Assembly (NCBI GenBank): GCA_019925795.1 | Contig: CM034305.1 | Span: forward strand, 67,010,573-67,074,572 | DNA length: 64,000 nucleotides | DNA from: Dendrobium chrysotoxum | Lineage: Eukaryota > Streptophyta > Magnoliopsida > Asparagales > Orchidaceae | Direction: 5' to 3' | Shown here: piece after piece, positions 1-10,500 of the stretch | Layout: every line of letters starts with the position of its first letter | Position numbering within the stretch: position 1 is the stretch's first letter | Made by a program: the position numbers and the translations under genes | Notes under the pieces: model-generated | Databases searched by the model: none | What the model was told of the DNA's origin: nothing | What the model saw: only the letters and a program-made list of their open reading frames with translations

Positions 1-54
1 TGTAAGAGTAATGGAGGGTGTGACCTTCAGGAGACACAAAAACTAGCCCCAAAC

Positions 55-660
55 CTACCCTAACCACGGGAGTTTCGCAAGACGTAGTGATTTGGTAGAA
101 GATGCTCCATCGAAATAAAACTCCCAAGTAGGGGACTCCTGTTCTTCCACACTCATGACTAATTCATCCGGGAGATCATCATTAAGTGGAGAATCTGCAG
201 GAATCGGGTGGGCAGCCAGAAAATCAGCTAGAGCCTGTCCTTTGACGGCCCGCTGAGGGACAAAGGTAATGTCAAACTGCAGTAAGATCATAGACCAACG
301 TGCGAGACGACCTGACAAAGTCGGACGGGTCATCAAATACTGCAAAGGGTTGACTCTAGAAATCAAACTGATCTTGTGTGAGAGCATGTAGTGTCTAAGC
401 TTCTGCACAGCAAAAATCAAAGCCAAACATTGCTTTTCCATTGCCGGATATTTTAGCTCTGCAGGAATCAAACGTCTGCTAAGGTAGTATAAGGCGTTTT
501 CTTTACCTTCTTGATTTTCTTGAGCTAAGAGTGCACCAAGTGACTCATCCAAGGCCGTAGTGTAAAGAATCAACGGTCTACCAGGGATGGGTGTAGCTAA
601 CACAGGGGGACTTGTCAAGTAACGCTTTATGCTCTCAAAGGCCTCCTGACACTTCCTATC
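55..660 (-). pseudogene. Tat-type pol: gypsy RNase H and start of second RNase H
   Basis: The frame is the same as that of the RT to its right and is separated from it only by a TGA at 661-663, where relatives have Trp, so it is one polyprotein with a nonsense change. The first ~140 residues match the RNase H that follows gypsy RT (LYTTALDESLGALLAQ, then a YPAMEK and ALADFLAAHP block). The usual first catalytic Asp region reads TTALDES, which suggests a degenerate RNase H. Near the left end WEFYFDGASS looks like the first strand of the additional, archaeal-like RNase H that defines the Tat lineage. The frame then breaks at about position 60-90; a GLVFVSPEGHTLHY stretch continues in another frame to the window edge. 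Non-functional as it stands. Confidence 0.85.
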
Positions 661-1671
661 TCAATGAAAGCGGGCATCCTTCTTTGCTAAAGCGGCAAAG
701 GGATGACATCTACCGGCAAGATTGGAGATAAATCTCCGCAAGAAAGCAAGCTTACCCTGAAAGGACCTCAACTGGGTAAGACTCTTGGGGGGGTTTAAAT
801 CTACTATGGCCTTGATCATGGAGGGATCAATCTCAATGCCATGATAGCGAACAATGAAACCAAAAAACTTCCCCACGGTAACACCAAATGCGCATTTTAG
901 AGGATTCATCTTCAAACTATGCTTGCGCAGGCGCTCAAAAATGATTCGTAGATCTCGAAGGTGATCACTACGGACCTTGCTTTTGACTACTAGATCATCA
1001 ACATAACACTCTACTTGCTCATGAATCAACTCATCAAAAATGACAGTCATAGCACGCTGATAGGTGGCCCCGGCGTTCTTAAGGCCAAAGGGCATCACCT
1101 TGTAGCAGAACACACCGATAGGGGTGCGAAAAGCAGTGAATTTCTCGTCTTCGGGGGCCATCTTTATCTGATTATAGCCAGATGAACCATCCATGAAGGA
1201 GAAAATGCTATGAGATGAAGCAATGTCAACCATCAACTCGGGAATGGGGAGAGGAAAATCATCCTTAGGACATGCCTTATTCAAATCACGGAAGTCTATA
1301 CAAATACGGATCTGACCACTTTTCTTCCGGACTGGAACAACATTGGCAAGCCAAGTGGGATACTTCTCTTCCCGAATGAAATCAGCTTCTATAAGCTTCT
1401 TAGTCTCAGCGATCACCTGTTGCTCAATCTCTAACCTCATCCGACGAGGTGACTGTTTAACAGGGACTGCATCAGACTTAATGGCCAACTTATGGACTGC
1501 TACTTCTGGATCTAAACCAGGCATCTCAGTATAGTTCCAGGCAAAGCAATCTCTAAACTCAGATATGAGTTCAATATACTCTTGGGCCTCTGAATCGGAT
1601 AACAAAGCACTATGAAAAATGGGTCGAGGATCCGATTCAGTACCCAAATTGATCTCCTTTAGTTCGTCCAT
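661..1671 (-). pseudogene. Ty3/gypsy reverse transcriptase domain
   Basis: Open for 336 codons. RT motifs are in order: ICIDFRDLNKACPKDDFPLP (about residues 124-142), SFMDGSSGYNQI with the first catalytic Asp near 161, PFGLKNAGATYQ near 195-204, and the YVDD box near 223-226. The catalytic Asp residues are present, so decay is by stops rather than by loss of the active site. Upstream, the same frame runs back through a TGA near 1699 region and the protease ORF stop at 1834, so protease, RT and RNase H were one frame. In Ogre elements an intron is known to lie between protease and RT; the spacer here could be such a region, but I see no decisive splice sites. Function in a live copy: copies element RNA into cDNA. 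Confidence 0.9.
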
Positions 1672-1833
1672 GGCAGAAGTAACGCCATCTTCAAACTCTC
1701 ATGGAGCATCAAGGATCCTGTCCTCCGCCTCATCCGGGTCTTCATCGTCAGAGATGGAAACAACTGGGTAAGAATGGGAGATGACACAGATGTTGGCCGA
1801 GGGAAATTGATCTTTCTCAAAATAGCCTAGACC

Positions 1834-3558
1834 CTACTGAGTTTGAGGGAGATCAGTTCGCCAAATACGGGCTTGCTGTAGAGCTTGCCCCTCAGACCAG
1901 GTTGAAGGGATAAGACCCCGTTCAGCATAACTATCCACGAAAGGGGAAAAGTATCGGGGGACCAGCAAGACTTCACCGCTCGCAGTGGACTCTACAGGAC
2001 CCTGTATGTCAGTGGTCTGTGGGGTACCTACACTGTGGAACCGTGACGCATGCCAACCAGGCCGTGGCGGCACATAGAGGGTGTGCAACTCTTGTACAGA
2101 GCGACCATCATAGTGTAGTGCGCCACGAGCACTAGTGGGAGGTGTCAGGGAGGGTTGAAAAGGAGATTCCTCAACTCTCATCTCATACATCTGATGAGAA
2201 AGGGATTGTCGGCTAGTAGTCTGACGTCCGACATCTACGTCGTCATCTGAGCCACTATCAACGACTAAACCGCCTTTAGGTATCAGATACCTACGGAACG
2301 TAGGATATGCGTTATAATCAGCAACACTAAAGGCAGGCGAGGGAGCTGAATGACGAGGAGCTTCGACCATCTCATCATCAGAATCAGACTCAACAGTCAA
2401 AGAGGAAGTATAAAGGTGTGAGGGAGGGGGAACTCGAGTGTCAAAGTTCCTCGGGGGGCGAGCTGACTCTCTACCTCGACCCCTACCCCGCCATCCCCTA
2501 CCTCTACTAGGGGGAACATCGTGCCCGACTGCAAACTGAAAGGAAGATCCAGCAGGATTTGCAGTGGAAAGATTTGCCTCAATACAAACCTGTGAAGGAC
2601 CCTGTACCAATGGCTGTATAGGACCCTGTGCAAGTGACTGCGTAGGACCCTGTATAACACTGGCAGGTATCACTGGTGACTGGGCAACGGAAGGTCTATG
2701 AGCCTTGCGAGGCATGTAATGCTCGGCGTCATCATAAATTGAGACCTCATGCACGGAAAAAGGTTGAGTATCTCCAGGAATGGAGAACTCTACATCATTC
2801 CTCATATACTTCATGCACTGGTGTAACGTAGAGGGCACCATCCCATGTTCATGAATCCAAGGCCTTCCTAAGAGAGCCTTGTACGAGGTATCCGCTTCAA
2901 TAACATGAAACTTAGCCTCAGTTAGAAGATCTCCAAACTTCAGCGGCAGGGTAATGGCCCCTAGAGCACGTTGTCCCTGATCATTGAAACCTTTCATCAT
3001 AATCTTATCTGAGGTTAGTTTCAAATGACCAAGGGAAAGGCTCTTTAGAGTTTTATAATTAAGGATATTAACTGAAGCACCTTGGTCGATGAGGACCCTG
3101 TTCAACTTATAACCATTTACTTCAGCGGTGACATACAAGGGACGGTTGTGCTCAGAGGTCCCTAAAAGAAGATCCTGTGAAAAGGTAATGCATGGCATCT
3201 CTCTCAAATAGCATGCATCCTTAACAGACTCAGTGGCAAAGAAGGCTTGATAAGATTCTGGCTCAAGTAAAGCTTTCACCAAAGTCTCTCTCAAGTCAGA
3301 AGACATCATAAGTGCATCGTAAACACTAAGAAGAGATGGAATTTTCCTCAAGTGTGCCAACACATTATAATCAACATCCAACTGAGGGCCTTTTTCCCTT
3401 CTCCTTAGTTGGTACTTGAGGAGGGGAAATAGAATCATCCTGTTGGGTAATGATGTTTCTATCTTTTTCTTTATTATTTTTAACCATTTTTGGTGGAAGA
3501 ACTTTCCCTGAACGCAACTGGATCTCCTGCACTGAGTCAAGCTCAACCGGAGACTCAT
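1834..3558 (-). pseudogene. Gypsy aspartic protease plus linker
   Basis: A 574-codon frame. Its first ~55 codons overlap gag in another frame and are probably not used. The retropepsin-like domain covers about residues 140-240: NRVLIDQGASVNIL holds the D-x-G-A catalytic signature (Asp near 158), and the C-terminal end shows YKALLGRPWIHEHG. After residue ~250 comes a low-complexity Gln/Pro linker and an Arg-Gly stretch (SRGRGWRGRGRGRE near 351-364). It joins the gag frame by a +1 shift near 3389-3398, next to a run of five A on the minus strand; gag-protease is usually a single frame in this lineage, so a 1-base indel is the simplest explanation. It would cleave the element's polyprotein. Confidence 0.85.
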
Positions 3559-6310
3559 TTGGTTCAGAGATCATGGCTTGTGTTGGCTCTACAAAAAGAG
3601 ATTGGAGTGTGTTCTCGGACTCATCTCCAGAATCCATGTAACAACCTCCTTCAGGAATGGTGAACACAGGTTCTTCGCACTCAAATTCTTCTCTATATGA
3701 AGGATCATTATCATTACCAGAAATAACTAAAGCATGAGAAGAACGAGCGCTAGAAAAAGTAGAACTAGAAGGAAAACACCAGAAGTAGCCAAAATCATCC
3801 TCTTCCATTAATTCATCATCAATAGAAGGGAGAACGAAATCCTTCAGCGTAAGTGCTGGAAGAGACCCCGTCTTCCCCTCAGAGGTTACAACAAATTTTT
3901 CTCTTTCATACATCTTTCTAGTACAAGAAGTAGGGGAAATGTGCTTAGTAGGCACTACAACAGAAAGAGAAGAGAAAGAAACTGGCGGAGTAACAGGGCT
4001 AGCAACTGTCGACTTGGCCTGTAGAGGCCTCCTCTCAACTGCCTCTGAACTCTGAACTGCTCGTCTGATCATACCCCTTGTCTTGCGAGAGAGTGCAAGC
4101 TGCCACTCCTCCCCAGAACTAAGGGGTACTCTACTACCACTGCTCTGACCACCACACTGACTGTCACACTGCCTGGTGTCTGTAACCATCTGAACAATCT
4201 GAGCAACCTTGCCTTGAGGCTGTACTAAATCACTGTCCTGCAAGTGAATCTCTCCACTAGCCATAAGACTTTCTACTCTGTCTTTGAACACATAGCAATC
4301 CTCAAGGACATGCCCAACATGTCGGTGGAAGGGACAATACAACGGGTGCTCTGTCTGACCCTCTTCTCCTGGCTTCTTATTGAATGGAAATGTTATGATA
4401 TTTTTCTTAACAAGGAACTTAAAAATTTTTCGTACACTCTCCCTCTTAAAGGGGTATTCCTTGTTAAGCTTCTCCTGTAGGTACTGCTGACTCTCTGGAG
4501 TCTTGTGGGGAGGTCTAAACTGCTGAGTCTGAGGTCGTGGCTGAAACTGTACAGGAGGCTGTGCCGGTGGTGGCATCTGTGGTCTAGGCTGAAACTGTGG
4601 TCGTGGAGGAGGTGGTGGTGGACGCTGTGGCACTGAACTGACCATGGGCCTCTTGCCCCTATCCTGGGACTCGTAGGTACTATGCACTTCCACCTTCCTA
4701 GGGGGCGGTGCCCCTGAAAACTCCTGACGCTGAGGTCTACGCGGGGGTTGACTCTCAACCTTAGGAGGGACTGCAGCGGGTATACTGTCCTGCAAACTAG
4801 TGACCTTGGTTAACAACTTCTGAAAGGTTCGAATGCTAAAACCCTTCAGGTATGGAGCGATAGGACCATCTATGTTCTTCAATAGAATCTCAACTGCATG
4901 CTGCTCCTGCAACTGAGGCTCACACTGGAGACTACGGTTCCTCCATCTAACAATGTAGTTAGGTAGAGTCTCATGGGGACGCTGCCTGGCCACTACCAGC
5001 TCACCAACTGTCACTCTGTGCTCGGTACTGATAAACCTCTGAACGAACAACTGTTCCAACTCAGCAAACGTATGTACTGAATCGTTGGGTAGATCGGCGT
5101 ACCACTCAAATGCCACTCCCACCAAACTACTAACAAATAATCTCAGCATCAATGCATCATTCCCTCCAATATTGCAACATATGGCCCGGTACTGAGCCAC
5201 ATGCTGTCTTGGGTTTCCTAACCCATCAAACACCCGAAAACGAGGAGGGACAAAACCTGCGGGGTATGGCTCCCGCTCATACTCTATAGGGTACGGACGA
5301 CCTCTACTGACTAAATCCCCAGACTTCTTAGAAGAAATAGCTTGCTCAACTTTCTGTGCAATCATGTCCTGGATCTGTCCTGGTGACAACTAAACTGACT
5401 GACTCTGAACTGGCACACTGAACTGTACTGCCGGGGGTGGTACTGGGGCTGTCCTCTGAACTCTATCCACCCTCACAGGCTCTGGTACTACCGCCTGTGG
5501 TACCGCTGGCTCGTCCCTGGATGTAGTAGGAGTACCTACATCCATGACTTGGGGTGTAGCCCCCAACGCTGTCAACTGGGCGGTCATCGCCACCATAACC
5601 CTAGCCATCTCCGCCATCTGGGTCTGTAGCTGCAAAACTGTGGCATCCGTATCTACTGACCGGGGAGGTCCACCTTGTGTTGAGGTGGAAGGTACATCTG
5701 CTTCCCCCTGCTCCTCTACTCCATCATACTGCTCTATATGCTCATCTGAAACACCTCGTCTCGTGACAACACAAACTCTGTGGACGGCGATGTCCTCTTC
5801 TGACTCTTCTCCGAGCAAGTCCTCACCGGAGAAGGCCTGACAAAGGGCATCGATGTATGGATCCATAGGAAAAGTGATCCTATGGGGGCTAAGAACAGAA
5901 ACTGGCTCCGCTCGAGCTGGGGTACTACTCAAAGAAACATCCTCCTGAACATCTGCCACCTCCTCACAAGCCACTGGAACTGCCGCTGATCCTGAAGGGA
6001 ATGTATCAACACGCTGAATGGTCCCAACCGTCTGCTCTGTCTCGATAGGTGGGTCCACCTGCCGACGCCTCCAAACCCATCTACTGCTACGGGACCTAGT
6101 AGGGACATTCAACTGCGCGGGTGGAACAACAACTATTGAACCAAGCTGGGGCTGAGCAACATCTCGTCTCGGGCGACGTCCATGACGACGTGGGCGTCGT
6201 CTAACTGTAGGGGCGCCAGTCCGAGGCCTAACTGTGGTGACTGCTCTAGTCTGCTGCTGACGTGGCGGCTGTCCTCTCCGCCACTGGTAACTCTGTCTAA
6301 CTGACTGCCT
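3371..6310 (-). pseudogene. Tat/Ogre-like gag, one in-frame TAG
   Basis: One reading frame from 6310 to 3371, interrupted only by a TAG at 5390-5392 between QSQSV and LSPGQ. The part after the TAG carries the retrotransposon gag domain (about 48-180 residues after it: FRVFDGLGNPRQHVAQYRA, later AFEWYADLPNDSVHTFAELE) and a zinc-knuckle-like CPFHRHVGHVLEDC near 352-365, separated by a Pro/Gln-rich linker. The part before the TAG (6112-5393) is acidic and Ser/Val-rich with ALGATPQV-type helix-like segments and no domain I recognise. The frame is the same as that of the leader ORF to its right. Gag would form the cytoplasmic particle that packages element RNA. Whether the TAG is a mutation or a readthrough point cannot be told from one copy. 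Confidence 0.85.
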
Positions 6311-7381
6311 CTATAATTGAGCATGCACCTGAGAGATCTGGTGGAGTAACCTCTCCTCACTAATACGACCCCTACCGCGTACTGAACGGACAATGCTTCG
6401 GATCCTCCGAGTGAGGGCCCTAGCAACACTGTCCTTGGGGACTCTAGCACGTGGGAGGGTAGTAGTAACAGGAGGGGCCACCGCAATGCGGACGATGTCC
6501 TCCTCATCACCACTATGTACTAACGGAGAGAAGCGTCCTCCCTGGACTGCGTCGATCTCAGGTGCAACTACTACATCGTGGACTGGGGGAACTACGGGTC
6601 GACGTGGCTCCCGCTGTAAGGGGACCACTCGCTGCTGGGCTGGCTCCTGCTGAGCCACAGAAACTGCCATCTGCTGGGCTGCTGCATCCTGTGCTGCCAA
6701 ACGCAACCTCCTGTTCCTATTTCTTCGGGCCCTTCTCCCAAGGCCGGAAGCGGAGGACGACGCTATGTCGGAACCAACCGATTGCTGGGCAATCTCAGGG
6801 TAAGAAAGCCTAGCGAAAACCGAAACCCGACGGGTAGGAGGTGGAGGGAGCTCGGCCTGAGCACCCCTCTTCCTCGAGGAGGAAGGAGGAGGGGAGGCCC
6901 GAGCACGAGTAGCCTCTACCGGGGCAGCAGGTAAGGGAAGTACTGGCTGCCGGCGCTGAGGGGCCGGGGCCGTCTGAACAACGGGTGCTGGAGGCGCTGG
7001 CCGCCTAACAACTGGACGAACGGGCTGAACAGGAAGTGGCCTAGGCACTGGCTGCCTAGCCACGGGGCGCACTGGCTGCGCACGAATAACAGCGGGACGA
7101 ACAGGTGCCCGGGCTGGCTGCCAGGCAACTGGACGCCCAAAAGGACGCATGGCTACACGCCTTCTCCTCTGTGGAGGAGAGAAGTTTGCAGCCTCAGAAG
7201 GGGTCGGCCCGCCAAGAGTGACGTACGCCGAGTCAGTGAAGGATCCAAAGGTGATCCCTCCTGCAGGTAGGCTCGAGAGCAGGGACTCAGGAAGTGTCAC
7301 CCGTGAGTCAGAGCCGAAACAAAAGGTAACAGAAGGACCGGGAAACGCCATCGTACTGTCTGCTAACACAAATTGAAACAA
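6311..7381 (-). CDS. Leader ORF (ORF1-like) upstream of gag in Ogre-like element
   Basis: A 356-codon ORF lying between the primer-binding site and gag. A start at 7349 (MAFPGPSVTF) is as likely as the outermost one at 7381. The N-terminal ~80 residues are ordered-looking (TFCFGSDSRVTLPESLL); the middle is very basic and proline-rich with repeated P-V-R-P-V and R-Q-P-V units, followed by an Ala/Gln/Arg-rich helix-like part. I do not recognise a domain. Ogre elements are known to carry an ORF of unknown function at this place, which is why I call it ORF1-like. It ends in a TAG at 6311-6313, and the same frame continues uninterrupted into gag, so leader and gag may once have been one protein. 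Confidence 0.6.
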   Translation of the reverse strand: MFQFVLADSTMAFPGPSVTFCFGSDSRVTLPESLLSSLPAGGITFGSFTDSAYVTLGGPTPSEAANFSPPQRRRRVAMRPFGRPVAWQPARAPVRPAVIRAQPVRPVARQPVPRPLPVQPVRPVVRRPAPPAPVVQTAPAPQRRQPVLPLPAAPVEATRARASPPPSSSRKRGAQAELPPPPTRRVSVFARLSYPEIAQQSVGSDIASSSASGLGRRARRNRNRRLRLAAQDAAAQQMAVSVAQQEPAQQRVVPLQREPRRPVVPPVHDVVVAPEIDAVQGGRFSPLVHSGDEEDIVRIAVAPPVTTTLPRARVPKDSVARALTRRIRSIVRSVRGRGRISEERLLHQISQVHAQL

Positions 7382-7534
7382 TTAGCATCAGACGATTCGA
7401 TAGGAAAGAAAGAGAGGAAGAAAGGGTGGAACAGCCAAACAGGCCAGAAAGGAAGAAACCTAACTAAGGAGTACCAAATCCGGAGTACACGCAAGAGAGA
7501 ATAATATATAATCCAAAGATGGAGAGAGAGACCT

Positions 7535-7552
7535 GTCCCACCGTGGTCGCCA
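7535..7552 (-). other. Primer-binding site of the Ogre-like element
   Basis: On the minus strand, six bases after the LTR end (CCACA), the sequence TGGCGACCACGGTGGGAC is placed where reverse transcription would be primed. It begins like the TGGCGAC primer sites of Ogre elements. I cannot name the matching tRNA without an alignment. Confidence 0.65.
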
Positions 7553-7558
7553 GAAATC

Positions 7559-10500
7559 TGTGGACCTCCGAAAGGATTCTGCTTGTGGGGAACAGAATAT
7601 AAAGAGTACGACCGCGCTATCCCATAGGACAAAATGATCGTAGGCCTTTACACTCTACCCAAGCAGGCCAATGGAAGAGCAGATGGAGTCATACATACAA
7701 TTAGCCATAGAGGATAACGGCTTTCGCCTACACACCTCGATGGATAATGATATATATGACCCAAAATGTCACAAGATTTCCCCCATTCGATACATCAGTT
7801 CGAATGGGGTTTATTTGATGTGGGGATCAGTCTCCCACGGGCGCAAGCCCCCGTGGTTAATTACATCTTAGACCTTGGCCTGAGAAAACTCTCGATTAGG
7901 GACGATATATTATTCTCTCAAATGGATTTGGCACGTAGGAAAATTTCTAGGATCTTCCTAATCAAGGGGAGAAGATAGGTTCGATTTTGTTATTTCAACA
8001 TACACGGATCGCATAAGCACTCGGCCGGTCAAACTGAAGGAAACTAGAAAAAGAAATCATTTCATACCACATGCGTGAGAGAAAGATAGAAGCGGCGCCA
8101 TCAAAGTGACGCAGATGGGTAGGATTTATAGCCTCCGAGGAATGGAGAGTTTACCTACTGATAAGGCATGTAACAGTATACTAATACTGCAACCTTTGAT
8201 CCTAGATCTAAAAGAGAAGTAGTATTGTACATACAATACTAGCATCCAAGACCTAACTAATGTCAAACACCACGAGGGGACTTATAACTTAGACCCCACT
8301 AAGGATCTAAGCAGCCCCAACCTGGATTTATCACCCTGCTCGGAAAGGGGTACCAGCTAAACTCCACCTAGCGTATTAAATCCATGATATCCGGTCTTAT
8401 GCAAATGCAAGAGTGGTGGGAAGCTCAGAAAGGAAAGTGGGCAGTAAACCCGACCATGAATGGTACTATACTTAGGCAAAGTGAACTATCCCTTTATGTT
8501 GTAAAAGAAAAATCTATATGCTGACTCAAGGCTATGCATGTATAGGTAGGGCCAATCAGGATTGACCAATAGTTACTGTGAAGTGAACAAGGCTTACTTA
8601 TTATCATTTTAAAAGGGTGACTCCTTTAAAGGAGTCATGCATTAATTTTAAACAATTGGTTGATTTTAATCCTATATTCATTTTTATCTTATTTAAATAA
8701 ATTTTAACTTTATAGAAAATTTAACATCCTAAGGAGCCTAACGTAAAGACCCCGTCCGAGCCACCCCAAAGCAAAGCAAAGTAAGAAACCTAGGAAAAAG
8801 CATGCGATTCTATTGCACAACCAATGTAAACACATCATCATAATGTCAATTCAAATGTCCAAAGTCCATGGCAAGCGCCACTTATTATACATCCCAAAAA
8901 GTACTGAAAAGTAAAGGTGGTCGGGCTCCACCGACAACAACCCGAATTCTATCCCTAAGAAATGACGCAAGTCTTAGAAATGAGGTATTTTTATCTTCAT
9001 CTTCTTTTCTTCAAGCTCCTTATGTTGTATCATCCGATAGGATATCCAAATGAAAAGAAATTCCCTATGAAGGGTTTTCTTTTCGCTTTGGATACCTAAT
9101 ATATTAAAAATACCCCATTTAAAAGCTTTCACAACGCTTTAACTCAAATTACATTTTTTTTTTATAAAAGAAAATTACATCAAGTTCCTACAAGAAATAC
9201 ACATTAGCACAGTTATAATAAACATATATGAATCATCCAGAACCTAATCCTTAGGGCCATATTCTCAAGGGCTTTAGCATTCCTCGCAGTACCTGTTGCA
9301 AGCATACTTATAATTATGATTTGAGCGGCATTTTTTATTGCCCTTTGAGAATATGGCCACCTGCAAGAGATATTTCTAAAATTATCTAACCACTTAAGGG
9401 CAAGTGCCCACTCATCAATCAAAAAGAAAGCATCCAAAAACAAGCCAAACCAGAAACAACCATCATATCATCACATATGCAAAATGTAAAAGAAAGAAAG
9501 TGTAAAAGGTTATCTTAACTACACCCTACCTTAGAATGCCTATAAAAAGTGTCCTATCCAGCACCTAAGTGTGTGCAAAAATTAGTGTACTTAACTACCC
9601 CAAATTAGATGAGTGGTTCAAATTGCAAGGTCGGGTTCTTATTATTCAATTTATTAACCCTCAAATTTCTCTTTAAATAATTAGTGATTTATGATGGATT
9701 GATTAACACTTAGTTTTAGAATTAAAATCCTTAATTATTAAATTATTAAGAGCCTAAAGGCTTAGGCCCTAACATATACTAAGGTTATGAAGAATTGAGG
9801 GGCAAAAGGCCCATCCTCAATCCTACCCCTAATCAAGGCTGAAATAATTATAAGGTGGCAAGGGTTGGTTAATCCTTCCCTTGGTAATAATCTAGGACTC
9901 GAGGAATGGCTATTAGGTGACGCCACTAAGATGGGCCTACTACCCACCATGAAAAGAAAATCCTAGGCTTCCTATGTCTAAGGTAGATTCATTTTTTAAA
10001 AGATGACATAGGGATAGAATGACTCACTACCTATAGATGTGTATGGGTTCTATCTGACCTATAGTTTAACAGTTGAGTGGTTAAAGCAATTAGCTTAATT
10101 TCCTAAGGGTGGCCTTAAATTTTTAGAGAGGGGGATAATTTATATAGACCTTTGTACTATTTCTTCTTAATTTATGAGGTACGTGGCGTTGTCACAGTGG
10201 GCTCGAGGAACTAGCCTCCTTAGGACACTTAGCCCCGCAGCTCAAGGTAGTCCATCCTATATACCTCATATACATTAAGAGAGAATGTGCAATGGTGAAT
10301 ATAGATCTAGCATGGGTTAAGGCCCTAAGGTATGACTTGAAGTTCATTTGCTCCTCCAACGAGTTCATTTTGTTTGCTTATAGCTAGGAGGCTTTAATTA
10401 GAGTTCAAATATTAGTGTCTTAATATTTTATTAACCATTAGAGAGTTGGTTGAGAGGATTTTAATGATTTTAATTTAGTTTTACCTTAATTAATATAGAT

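Noticed and set aside
3389..3400. -1 frameshift site GGGAAAA between gag and protease
   Set aside because: The heptamer is in the right phase for -1 slippage, but the protease frame is +1 relative to gag, so it would not give the fusion.
1..7381. An autonomous, active retrotransposon
   Set aside because: Multiple stops and shifts through leader, gag, protease, RT and RNase H; integrase not in the window.
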